The notes under the pieces were generated by a model that worked only from the letters and a program-made list of their open reading frames with translations, ran no database searches and had not been told where the DNA came from. Shown in pieces: positions 12,801 through 23,371 of a stretch of 64,000 bases of DNA. Position numbers and translations under genes: made by a program. The stretch comes from Zygnema cylindricum. Its lineage: Eukaryota; Streptophyta; Zygnematophyceae; Zygnematales; Zygnemataceae. The stretch lies in NCBI GenBank assembly GCA_037447655.1, contig JBBHKE010000714.1:159673-223672 (forward strand), read 5' to 3'. Positions within the stretch are counted from its first letter, which is position 1. Every line of letters begins with the position of its first letter.

Positions 12801-15800
12801 ACGAAAGCCGACAGCAACTGCCCAAAAGATCAAAAACGAGATTAGTTCTGGTCGATCCGGAAAGTGCTGTCACAAGCCACGCCCTAGCAGAAAGAGAGGC
12901 TGCCTTGTGTACCTTGCCAACCGTGATCTCAAGTTTTCACTCACCTTTGTCATTGTCTCGAAGAACATAATCTAGCTGTCCGGAAGTGACACGAATGCTA
13001 TCCGGAGGTGCATCAAGATGTCTGTGTAAAACGTGAGATACAATTTGCTCCAGAATAAGGTGCCTCTCCTGGGAAGGACACTCCCAAACTGCAACACCAT
13101 TATCCACAATTAGACTAATAAAACACAGCAAAAGATAGTGAAGATAAAGCATACTTCCAAATCAGCTTTTTAATACCCAGTCTGAGATATAGCTGACAAC
13201 CTACCGGCAGTTTCCGAAATTGTTCCGTCCTTGAAGCGTCTCAATTCAGCTTTTGAACCCCAAAAAGCCCTGAATTTCTTGGCCTGGAGCAAAAAGGCAC
13301 CCGTGTAACAATTAGGATGGCAGCGCCGAATTGTATATGCTGGCTAGAACATGGACACGGAAATACGTAAAATAGCAGACCATAGCAATTTCAGTTTTGA
13401 GGTCACAAAGGAGCGAGCTGCGAATGGGGAAGCATGCCACAGAAAAGCATTTAGCCTACCTCAGCTTTGTTGTCCGCGCTGGGTCCAACATCAGCTAATC
13501 TGAAAGCAACATCTGGCTCATTTAAGAGTATGCCGACCTGTATAGCAACTCGACCCCGAGGTATTCCCTGAAAAACACAAAATTAAAAAGAAGTTCAGTC
13601 AATGACAACTTTGCAGTAAACTATACCGTCCATCCCTAACAGGCTTATCATTTTCCTCATGGCATCGTTATCCGACTTATAGCCGTGCCAGCATGATCGA
13701 CAGGTAATTCACCTTTCACTTGGTCCATCCATACAAGCTTAGTCATGAAACAAACGACTTTCTAATGCCCGGAAAAAAAGTTCAATACAGCTGTGAAAAC
13801 AGTGAACAAACACAAGGAAATAGTAAACTAGACATGAAGCCATGAAAAGTAAGATTTAGTACAAAACATGGAGGTTGGTATCAACTGAAACATATGGTAC
13901 AAGACTTCCATGATATCAAAAAATGTGGCATGACCAAACAAGGAATGTGTTAAAATGGCCTCTGTTTATGATAGCTTAGACCATGGCTTCCACAAAATTA
14001 ATTGAAACAAACCATTAAGAAATCTGAATCAGAAAAATTACATCTCGAATTTGCCAATCTTCAGCAATCTGGCGCCTCCTTACAGCGACCAGACAGGCTC
14101 TTTCGCCGAGCCCTCGAATCAGAAGTTGTTCAACTCTCCATTCCTCCTGCCGCATACTGTCCTCGTCCAAAAATCGATGAGTAACAATTGACCCATCATC
14201 GGCAGATGAAGGTGCAGCCAACTCCAGAGAAGCGCCCAAATAGCTGTCCCAATCCCAGCGCCGTTGGGCTCCGAGGTCTTAATTGATGTCACCTGATACA
14301 AAAAGATGAATGACATCACATGCCCCAAACGAATCAAGAAAATGGAATGTGCAACACAAACAGACATACACACAAATCCAGGCAGTCATTTCATTCTGTC
14401 ATAGAAGCATCAAACCCGCCAAGGAAATAACAAACTACAGATTCATTCACGATGACGCAGATTTCTTGGCTAAACACAAAAGTTCCACCACCTCTACTAC
14501 AACAAGCAGTAGAAGCTGACAAGCATACTGGAACTCCAGAGGCTCCATGACTTCAACAGAGTGCAACGCAAGGTACACCAAAAACACGTAGCAAACAATT
14601 ACAGCAGGCTGCACATAATCAGATGACTTACTAGTGTGAACTACCAAAGCACTATTTTCTATATTGTATACAAAAGCAAAAAATAGTGTTGCTAGGGATT
14701 TCTTCGTTGAACCTGGAGAGACAGATCCAGCAAACAAACCCAGCAGCAGTATGCTCTTGGCGAATATCAGCGCTGTATGTGCTAGAGGAAAAGCACACCA
14801 GTGACTCTAGTGCATCGCCGATTTAGATGTAAAATTCGGTTTTCAAAACAGCTGGCCATCATCATTAGTGAAGTCTAAAAAAATGCACCGCAGAATTGGG
14901 GACTTGGACAATGCAGAACACCAATATATGAAAACAGCATTCAATCAAACAACACTTGGAGATGATGATCAGAACCAACAAGAGGGCATCCATGCGGACC
15001 GCTGACAAATTAGCCTGAATTAGCACATAACTGCCTGGTCAAAAAACTTGAAAATTAAGGGCAAGTTCAGTCACCTGACATGATAATCGTATTTAGCAGC
15101 ATAGTCAACTTTTGTCATGAAGATAGCATCAAATCCATCCACCTTTTCATCAGCTAAAGTTGCAAGAGTCTTTGCAGCCTCAAGTTTCATCTGAACGCTC
15201 AAAGCCCACAACAGATTTGCATTGGATTAACACGCTTTTTATTTCCCCACATGATTTGGGAAACAATGGGACAGTGCCTGTTAAAGACCACTATGCTTGT
15301 AAGCCGCATATTGATATAGATTGATATAGAGCAAAAAGCACACATTGTAGTCCTCTAATTTGAATTAATCTTTCAAATTCACAGATACTACATACCTCGA
15401 GAAATGCAGAGCGTGTAACTCGCGCTGAAAGGTTAAGGCAGCCCGAGGGATCACAAATAACCAAAGCGTGAGCGCGAGACATAGCCTGTCTACCCTGCCA
15501 TTTAGAAAAGACATCACAAAGGTTAGGAAAAAAAAACATCTTCATCAACTACACAAGCAGTCATGTGATGATGAAGCAAAAAACAAATCCAGCGCCATCC
15601 TGTTCAAACGCTATGAAAAAAAAAGACCAACATCAATTTAATCACTGAGACTGTAGTTGAAATACAGGTCCCATTGTTAAACTTTGAGAGGCCAGGAAGT
15701 ACAAGGAGGCAGTAATACTGCCCAGTGTGTGTAAACAAGGTATGTTCATTAAAGTATTCATGCTGCACATAAAGAAAAATAATATCAAATGACAGAAAAA

Positions 15801-18800
15801 CCGCCAGTGGCATTACCTGTGGGGCAAGGGCATTTGATGTTCCGTCTTCTTGCAGCAAGAATATGCCCTTGTCAAGCTGTCCCCCGTGAGCTGAAGATTG
15901 AAAAGAAAAAAACCAAATGTTAAATGCTTATCCCAAGTATCTTGACTTAAAAACAAACATTTACAACATATTTTTTTCAAAATCTTGCAGTGAAGTACCC
16001 AAAATAGCAACGTGACTCACCGATGAAATCCATCACAACTCTAAAAATTTGATAGGACGTCATTTGTACATTAATTCGACCACCTCCTGCTTTAGTGCAA
16101 AGGTGGACCGCAAGTGTAGACAACAAAAATCCGTTAAATGCATCTGGTCGAGTGTGGAAATCCCTCTGTCGTGCCCAAACCTGCAATAGAGAAGTAAAAA
16201 ACGAGTATTATAAAGCAACTAAGAAAAAAATAGACAGTAAAAAAGACTTTTACACAACCGCTCTGATAAAAAAACAACGAGAGGTAATAAAAAACACCTT
16301 CACATTGGAAAATTGCTACGTTGGCTAATAAACTGAAAGTCAAGCTCAGGAAATATTTACCTTCAAGAGTACGATAGCATCACGAATACCAGGAAAAGAG
16401 GAGCTGTGAGTATAAAGCCAGGAAAGTTGTTTCTTCATAAACATATCTTCCATTATACTGGCATTATAATTTGGTGTAGCCAATGGCTGGCCATCTGCAA
16501 TGAGCAGTTCACGCTCCAAATGGTAAGGAATCTCATGTTCAGAAATCAAAGACAATTACAATCAATTTGCCAGCAAATGCAGACTCATTTTTAGCCGGGT
16601 GAAATAACTGTCATAAGAAAGCACTGGTCTAAGACTAGCACACTGGTCTAAGACTAGAGGATCTTCAACGAAGTTGATTAACAAACAAAGTGGAAAGATA
16701 ATTAGAATGAACCCCGAAAGAACATGCATTGCATAAATTCAAAATCGGTTGACACAGTCAGAAATCATTCCGCGAAATGCTAACAAGCTAATAAAAAGAT
16801 TGACCAGATAACAAAACGGAATCTACAAAAAAAAGGGCCTACCCTTTGTCTTAGCACTCCGCACATTGTTACGAGTAGGAACGAGCTTTGAAACATCAAA
16901 AACATCCTCGCCAATTGTAGCATGCACTCTAATCACAAACTTAGTAGTTGCTCCAGGAATATTAGGCTCTGCATTGTTACCAAACACAAAACGTACATGA
17001 AAACCTCAGTATGACAGAACACATTATCATGTAGGTTTGCATTGAAACAGTTTACAGAACAGCAAAAACTACCCTACAACAACAGTCTTCTTGAGACCAA
17101 AAAGAACACAACATACAACTACTGCAAGATATCCTTCTCATGTTTCATCTCAAGCGATCTTTAGTATGAACAACTTACTTGGATATAGGAGAAGGATGGG
17201 CTTCCTCACATCCCCAAGAAATGTGCCCCATTTCACATGCTCAAAAATTTTGCTTGCTTCCAAATGAGTAGCTAAAGTTTGAAGGTATGAGGCACGCTTT
17301 GCATGATAGCGATGGTTTAGGAAATCCTTTTCATGAAAACAAGCCTGGAAAAAAAAGAAAAAACGAAAAAAGAACTAGGAGCTTTACGAGACAGTTTGCA
17401 AGAGAGCGGAACGGCTCTGGGCTTGTCCCCCAAAAATTTCATAATAAGACCTGTTAGCTTCATATCCCGGTGTATGCATAAAACCAGAATATAAGGAGAT
17501 AAGGGATGTCCGTATCACAAAGGAAAGGACGCTAGGGACGAAAACCATTTAAGGAGTTATTGAACAGACAAATTAAATTGCAATCGGCAAATGCCCTTCA
17601 CCTCACTTGAAAACCTTGATGAATAGACCCAATTGAAACACTTGAAAGCAAGATGTCGATAGTTAATGCACACCTAGAGACTCTGGCATGGCATTGCACA
17701 AATGCCTTGTTCTTAAACGATCACCTATGGAGGACAAGATTTTTCAAACACAGCTTCAAATTGCCAAACTGACCTTGGGAATTTCAACCGCAACATCAAC
17801 ATTTTTCTCCGGCTTGGCAACTGTTTGTAGGAGGAAGCTTCCAATCACATTTACTGCAGTTGGCTTGAAAAAGCGAAAGCCCATTTTAGAAAATGGAACA
17901 TCAAGTGCAGCTCCAAATGCCGCAGGAATAGTCTGAGCTTCCTGCATTTTTGAACAGGCCAAACACTTTTTTAAGTCCAGCATAACTAAATTACGTGTGT
18001 CAGAAAATAAATGAAACTGGTCAGGAAAAGAGAGAAAAGCCACGTATGGTCATCAAAATTTTCATTGTCTTGAAAGAAAATGAAAACACACCGAGGCAAA
18101 AACACGTAGAAAATAGTATGAATTTCCTGCATTTTTCAACAGGTAAAAAGCTCTTTAAATCCAGCATAACTAAGTGTGGCAAACAAAAGAAGATAGTCAG
18201 GAAAAATGGTTAAAGACCTAACGTCGTCAAAATTCTCACTATCTTGAAATAAATTGGAAAGAAACAAGGCTAAAATAGTAATAAAAAGGAGAAAGACTCA
18301 GTGTGTAGACAGCAAAACAGTCACTTTCTCCAAAATGCTAAAAAACTTGGCGAACAGTTCAAAATCAGCAGAAAGGCAATCTCACCCCGTCTTGAATTGA
18401 AATAAGGCAATCCTTCATTTTCCGCAAAGCCGTTTCAACACCAGTTATCTTCTGGTAGTCAACTGATACTTCCTTCAGTAGCTCCAAAACCTGTCAGACA
18501 GACACAAACACCATCCCATAAATAAGACATATATTACACGACGGATGTCACCATTTTATATAAAGAAGAACATAAGAGTCCATTTGCATAATCTATTTTA
18601 AGACTGAAAAAAAAAGTAAGTCCAGAAAAAAAGGAACTTTCCAAAAGCAATACTATCTATGATTGATCTCCATCAAATTTCTGCTATCCCTTTGAACTAC
18701 ATTGAATGAAAAAACATGTGACAAGAGCCTTACCTGAAGCTTAAAAAGGGACGATTTGAAAGTGGTTCTTATGGACGAAATCTCTTCCACCGAAACAGGA

Positions 18801-19069
18801 ACATTGAACGATGTTGAAGTATCACTTTTTAACTTCTTTTTAACATTCAGAGATTCTAAGGAACCAATTTCATTCCCAGGAGAAACATCCTGAACCCTGT
18901 CAGTGCTGACAGCAACGACTTCCTTAGACAGGTTGCGGTCGATCACCCTAGCAACCTTTTTCTTTTCCTTCACCTTCTCTACTTCACCGTTTCCTACTTC
19001 GTTTTTCTCCACTTCAGCTTTCCTTTTCTTCAGGCTGCTTTTCGGCTGCACCGCCACAGGCCGGGCCAT
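6857..19069 (-). CDS. NOL6: nucleolar protein 6 (NOL6/Nrap, Utp22 homologue), 27 exons
   Basis: SSU-processome protein acting in nucleolar 18S pre-rRNA processing; yeast Utp22 pairs with Rrp7 in the UTP-C module. Exons: 19069-18734, 18490-18386, 17941-17774, 17344-17179, 16968-16843, 16494-16361, 16180-16021, 15890-15817, 15485-15396, 15190-15075, 14277-14042, 13567-13460, 13283-13205, 13088-12945, 12792-12655, 11952-11825, 11584-11502, 11360-11221, 11071-10930, 10646-10509, 9945-9849, 9586-9443, 8925-8839, 8580-8472, 7875-7739, 7322-7182, 7015-6857. Phases agree at every junction except 10/11. The product is about 1230 residues, slightly longer than animal NOL6. The N-terminus is basic (KSSLKKRKAEVEK), nucleolar-signal-like. 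Family landmarks in order: GFRFFKP, FHEKDFLNHRYHAKR, TPNYNASIMEDMF, VWARQR, FWGSKAELRRFKDG, VFPPQPHPLA, LEGSGKWP, GFAFRLRVAYERDP, RLAKRWV, and LGEFNWDGLPIIVDINN. The fold is nucleotidyltransferase-derived but not known to be catalytic. The start ATG has a good context (ATCATGG). Exon 18 ends at a GC donor. Confidence 0.93.
8065..8282. mobile_element. MITE copy 2, inside a NOL6 intron
   Basis: A 218-bp relative of the element at 5837. The 3' end AATGATTAGCGGTGTAG is intact and the 5' end (TTACACCACAAATCAGTG) has diverged. The long arms still pair: CTTTTCTCCGTGCAGACTTG against CAAGTGTGCACAAAGAAAAG. The two halves could fold into a hairpin. It lies between exons 24 and 25 of NOL6 and away from both splice sites. 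Confidence 0.8.
14278..15074 (-). other. NOL6 intron 10 region; probably hides one short exon
   Basis: Exon 10 (15190-15075) ends in phase 2 after YDYHV, while exon 11 (from 14277) needs a preceding exon ending in phase 1. A small exon of length 3n+2 is therefore missing. One candidate is the 20-base segment 14651-14632, which has AATAG before it and a consensus GTAAGT donor after it. It would code SALVVHT. NOL6 proteins usually continue with R-L-N-L here, and that string appears only after an in-frame TGA just past the exon 10 donor. The join is unresolved. Confidence 0.3.
17936..18300. repeat. diverged tandem duplication in NOL6 intron 2
   Basis: Two ~180-bp copies share TCCTGCATTTTT, AACAGG, AAATCCAGCATAACTAA (or close variants), then GTCAAAATT and TCTTGAAA. 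One copy abuts exon 3 and contains its acceptor. The second, about 180 bp upstream in the intron, carries the same AAATGCAG|GAA acceptor-like string. Confidence 0.65.
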
Positions 19070-19793
19070 GATACTGTAACCTTTCGTACGCACGAAAACA
19101 GTTCAGTAATGTGTCACGCGTCAATTAAGAAACAATAACCCAAGGCTTACAGAAGCACGAAAGTGTCTATAAAGAGACATTACAAACAGACGAAACAGGA
19201 GGTAGAGAAGGTGGGCGACTACTGAAACCTCATGAAGTGATGCAGCATATAAATATACCGTAGCAGGCCGTTCTCTGAACCCTTCCAAAGCTCAACTCAG
19301 CCGATGTCTTGCGCCATGCGGGTCAATGAGGTGGCTAACAAAAGTTTTGTTATCCGGCACCCTAAATTCAAAAAATTCGAAAAGAATTGCGCAAGAATCG
19401 CTACGGGTGTTGCGTATCGTTCCAACATGTCATCCATATAAAACGTAAAGCTACAGTCAGAGGTCGCAAAAGTCAAAGAAAATCATACCCGAAACCGACC
19501 GTTTTTTTTTTTCAAAATCTGAGTAACCGACGCCCGACCGAGTTTTGTCACGCTCCAAAATTGTTAACCGTTAACCGACCGTCGTTTACGAAAAAAAAAA
19601 TTAACCGAATCTTGATTTTTCGCGACTAACCGTGCCCGCCCGTAACCGAAAAAGTACAAACTTAATCAGTGTACGACGGAATAAGCCAATAAGTACGATT
19701 TGTCGCGTTCCCTAATATTTGCGAAATGAATAGTGTTACTACCGTGTCAGATTTGCGACGCTTTGTCGCGTTGCCTAAGATGTGCGAAATGAA
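19070..19793. other. NOL6 upstream region
   Basis: It presumably holds the NOL6 promoter and 5' UTR. No clear TATA box was singled out. From about 19490 to 19640 the DNA is rich in AACCGAC/CCGACCG words separated by T or A runs. A ~63-bp direct repeat (TTTGTCGCGTT...GCGAAATGAA at about 19698 and 19761) runs into the assembly gap. Confidence 0.4.
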
Positions 19794-19803
19794 NNNNNNN
19801 NNN
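19794..19803. other. assembly gap (10 Ns)
   Basis: Ten N bases, probably a placeholder of unknown true length. It sits at the end of the second unit of a direct repeat. Confidence 0.99.
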
Positions 19804-20010
19804 CTCTCATGTTTTGGATTTTGTTATTGGATTCATGGTTGCTTTGTCGGTTTCATGATAAAAGACTGTAAAGATTGATTGGTTATCGCACTATCATAAA
19901 ATGACATGTTAGACGCGGATCAAACCCAGGCCCGGTTATTCGCTGGTCTTGGTATACGGATGCAATGTTTTAAGTGTTAGCGGCCTAATTTTGGGAAGGA
20001 TTGATGTACA

Positions 20011-20090
20011 TGACGCGGCGTACGATTTCGAATCATTGGCGACGCAACGTACGATTACGAAATGTTGGCGACGCACGCTGATTGGCGTAT
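20011..20090. repeat. short tandem repeat, ~29-bp unit, ~2.5 copies
   Basis: Units of the form CGACGCAACGTACGATTACG followed by AAATGTTGG are repeated with a few changes. No gene is associated with it. Confidence 0.6.
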
Positions 20091-20542
20091 TTTAAGTCGT
20101 GAACCCATGTAGGTTCACGCATTCACATGTAGTTAGGAAGGGTTTTAATCCGGCGATTGTGAATTTTGTAACGTAGGCATATGGTTCTGGTCGCTTATTG
20201 GCCCGGACCCAAACTAGGCGCAGATTGTACAGTAAAATACTATCACGCTATTGGTTAGTTAGAAATGTCAGAAAATAGTACTTTGGCTGTTTCGTTGGTA
20301 CTTAGGTTATTGTTTTAGGTTTTGTACTCTCAGATCTCTCTCTCGACTTCCCACTCACCTTTCACCTTTTATCCCTTCTACCAGTTATTTCTTTTTCATA
20401 CTGTCATATTCATTTGTGCTTTGTATTATAATTCTTGAGGATTTTCATTGCTCGTTTGTTCCATCTTTTATGTACAGCTGGTTGGGTTGCATGTTTTTTG
20501 ATTTGTTTAGACGCATGCACGACAGCGACCTCTGCTACAAGG

Positions 20543-21010
20543 TAGTGTTGTGTATCGACAATAATAATATTGCGATAACAGCGATACCGATATTTATCGG
20601 TTATCCAAAGGTTAAGGGTTCCAATATATCGCTCAGAGACGAACAAATTCCTTCTCGGCGATAAGTGGAAAAACTATAGTACGCTATTTAATAGTCATTT
20701 CTAATATATTCATTATTTTTTTACTATATATAGTGTGGCATGTCACGTGTAACAAATTGTTTCGTAATACATGTAACGCAACAACAACGGTCCAATACGA
20801 CGACATACACCATACACACATGTAGTACGAGTCGTACAACTATCGCCGATAATTATCAGTACCGATGTTATCGCGATGAAAAACTGTTATTATCGTTTTT
20901 TATCCGCGATAACACTAGTTTTTATGTATCGTGCCAATATATCGATTATCGGCAAACCAAAAAAAAAAAAATATCGATTATCAACAAAATCCCGCCGATA
21001 CACAACACTA
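20543..21010. mobile_element. non-autonomous hAT-type element with 8-bp target duplication
   Basis: The ends are TAGTGTTGTGTATCG and its exact reverse complement CGATACACAACACTA. They are flanked by CTACAAGG (20535-20542) and CTACAGGG (21011-21018), an 8-bp duplication with one mismatch. TIRs starting TAGTGTTG and an 8-bp duplication fit the hAT superfamily. The 468-bp interior has no transposase and is full of ATCGAT/CGATAA dyads (TATCGATTATCGG), so it may fold extensively. Confidence 0.8.
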
Positions 21011-21134
21011 CTACAGGGTATCGAGTAATCCATTAAAATAAATTAACAGTTCTTCTATTGTGTTCAAACGCTGTCCGAAACATTTATTTTACCCAATGGT
21101 TTGTGGTTGACTTTTAAGATATGTTGCCCTACTA

Positions 21135-21896
21135 AGGGTACGACCCCATGTGGCTAAGTTCGGGTTTTTTTTTGTTGTTTTCCTTTTAAACGTAGCGGCG
21201 TACTGCCTATGTTGCAACCGTACCAAAAAATTGCAACTATGTAAAGAGCAATTTGTGTCTTTCTCGAACTTAGGATGTACAAAATTTGTCGTCTTGTGTT
21301 TTTTTGACCCACTCTCACATCATCTTCAAACTTATCATAAACCACATAGACAATGTGCTTTAAGCAAAGTAAAACCGTTCACACAAATAGGAAAACATAT
21401 TCCCACGTGTGATAAGCTTTCAAAAGTTTTTTACGACTGAAAAAAATACAGGGTTGTTCGTTTTTTTCCGCATGCACTTTGTAGTAGTCGCGATGCTGCA
21501 CTGTAATTTCACGCAAAGTTGAAAAATCTGCGAACGTGAAAAATCTGCGAAGTCATAGGGGCCGAACGAGAGAGTTTTACGCAAAGGCATGTCGTACAGC
21601 CACGGCTGCAAGGTTGTATGTCTACTATGTCACGCAAAGACATTTGACATACCAAATTGTTTCAAAAACTACGATGTGTCTTGCAATGCTTCAAAAAGTT
21701 TCGAGAAAATACGGTGCGGCATGAAAGATTCTACATGGTGACAGCCGTCACAGGTAATTTTGACGTATATAATCGTCACAAACTTAAGTAACAATTTCGA
21801 GTAAACATATAGAGACACTTGAAATCCCGGTCCGCCCCATCCGCGATAAAATACAAAGTAGATTCGCTAAGTTATAATTACATGGGGCCGTACCCT
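21135..21896. mobile_element. probable non-autonomous TIR element (762 bp)
   Basis: The left end AGGGTACGACCCCATGT pairs with the right end (reverse complement AGGGTACGGCCCCATGT), 16 of 17 bases. The interior holds only short frames. The right-end segment (ATACAAAGTA, CTAAGTTA, ACATGGGG) has a relative at about 60090-60136. No clean target duplication was found, so the superfamily is left open. Confidence 0.55.
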
Positions 21897-22212
21897 AACT
21901 AAAAGCTTATTTTCATTTTTACGTCTACAAGTGGTATGTAAAACTTAAACTTTTAAACAGTATGTAAAGCACTATATCTATACATGGTCCGTCGTTTTAT
22001 TACCTTTATGGGAATATTGATTCATAATACTCATTTAGGGCGGTGGCTGATTGTAAACCATTCCCTTAAGTAATGTTGGCAACACTATTTTACGAGTTTT
22101 GGCCAAAAAACGTCGTCATACAATTAGAGTTATCAACTTTATAAATGATGGGCAGTGTATGTTAAAATGTGTGTATTTTCTAAGTCTCTATTTGTCTACT
22201 GTATGTCAGATG
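21897..22212. other. intergenic, nothing recognised
   Basis: AT-rich DNA between the TIR element and the old LTR remnant. No gene or repeat was recognised. Confidence 0.5.
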
Positions 22213-23303
22213 TGTTGAAAATAAGTAATTAATAGTTCACTTTTCTATTTTAGTTAAACCTTTAAGAAAAAGAGAGAGGATCAAAGGCACGCCATGGGTA
22301 CCGCCTTACTTAGAAGGTGGTAGATTGAAGTAGAGGATAATTTACCATAATATTGCCTAAGTCAAGATCTGAACCTGCGTCTGTGGACTACTCTGTAGTT
22401 GTAAGCTTTATCCACTAAGGCATTGACGAAACGATAAACTTGACAGCTTTTACAGATATATAAACATTAACGCAACGGCTAATTCACACCAAACTAACGA
22501 CGAGGAACAATTCATGCACGGACGCGTATCCGAACTGTGTAATTATATTTTATCGGACGGCCATCGCTGCAACCCCCACCAGGATCGAGCTTTTGGCGGC
22601 TTTTGGAGATAGCGTCACGTGATGCCACGTGGCGCCACATTTTTTGATATCGAAAAAAATGGGAGGAGGAACCATGGCTCTCAGTTTGACAAGCGTCACC
22701 TTGTAGGCCATGTTGTACAATAGAAGTACAATAAGTACATCGCCCAATGTACCTTCTTGTACTATACAGTGTTGCAAGGGTTTAGTAGTAGGTAGTAGTG
22801 AGTAGGTATATCAGGACTTAGTGAAATTTCGGTACCTCTCTCTAAGGGAGCTTGTTAGTATAACGGTCATCTTTGACCAGCCATAACTTAATGCTCACGG
22901 GAGAAAATTCAGTGATTCTTTTTGTTCCGGACTTAGAGGAGTCCACGCTACACAAGAGTGTAGTGGGTCAGAGATTTTGCCTGCCAGAGTGGTTACATTT
23001 ATAAGGGAAATTAAAAGTGGGGCAATGTGTCCAAATACTAATATTCTAATTTTGCATTCTGTAGAGGAACTGAGCACACAAAAACTTTTCTTTCATAAGG
23101 GTGAAGCTGTATTAGGGAAGTCTTTTTACATAAGGGTGAAGCTCTATTAGGGAAGTCTTTTTTCATAAGGGTGAAGTTGTATTAGGGTTCTGACAGTGAA
23201 GGTTTAAGTCATTTGGGTTTTTATCATCTTAGAGTTGGCAATATCTATATAAGCTTCTTTGGATCTACAATTTATGTGGGGAAATGGAGCCCATAGAATT
23301 TCA
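22213..23303 (+). repeat. old copia LTR remnant (type 2, related to the solo LTR at 24247)
   Basis: From TGTTGAAAAT to a terminal GAATTTCA this ~1.09-kb stretch follows the layout of the solo LTR at 24247-25422. Shared landmarks are GGCCATGTTGTACAAT, GACCAGCCATAACTTA, GTGATTCTTTTTG, TTTGCATTCTGT and GAGGAACTGAGCACACA, in the same order. The antisense tRNA-like block (22375-22435) is also present. No matching target duplication survives. It holds no coding sequence and looks like a solo LTR or truncated element. Confidence 0.7.
23091..23187. repeat. three tandem ~36-bp units inside the old LTR
   Basis: The sequence TCATAAGGGTGAAGCTGTAT followed by TAGGGAAGTCTTTTT is present about three times. 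The related solo LTR at 24247 shows only one such unit (near 25292), so the array expanded in this copy. Confidence 0.8.
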
Positions 23304-23371
23304 CTGTATTTGTGTACAGTACAATTCTTATCAATGTTATTTTTAAATAACAAATTTAGAGAGTTAAGTTA

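Noticed and set aside
12793-12817. NOL6 exon 15 starting at the acceptor ending at 12818
   Set aside because: That start would be phase 0, but the preceding exon ends in phase 1. The acceptor ending at 12793 restores the frame and the family alignment.
19070-19093. Longer NOL6 N-terminus starting at 19093
   Set aside because: The upstream codon there is GTG. The first ATG (19069) has a good context.
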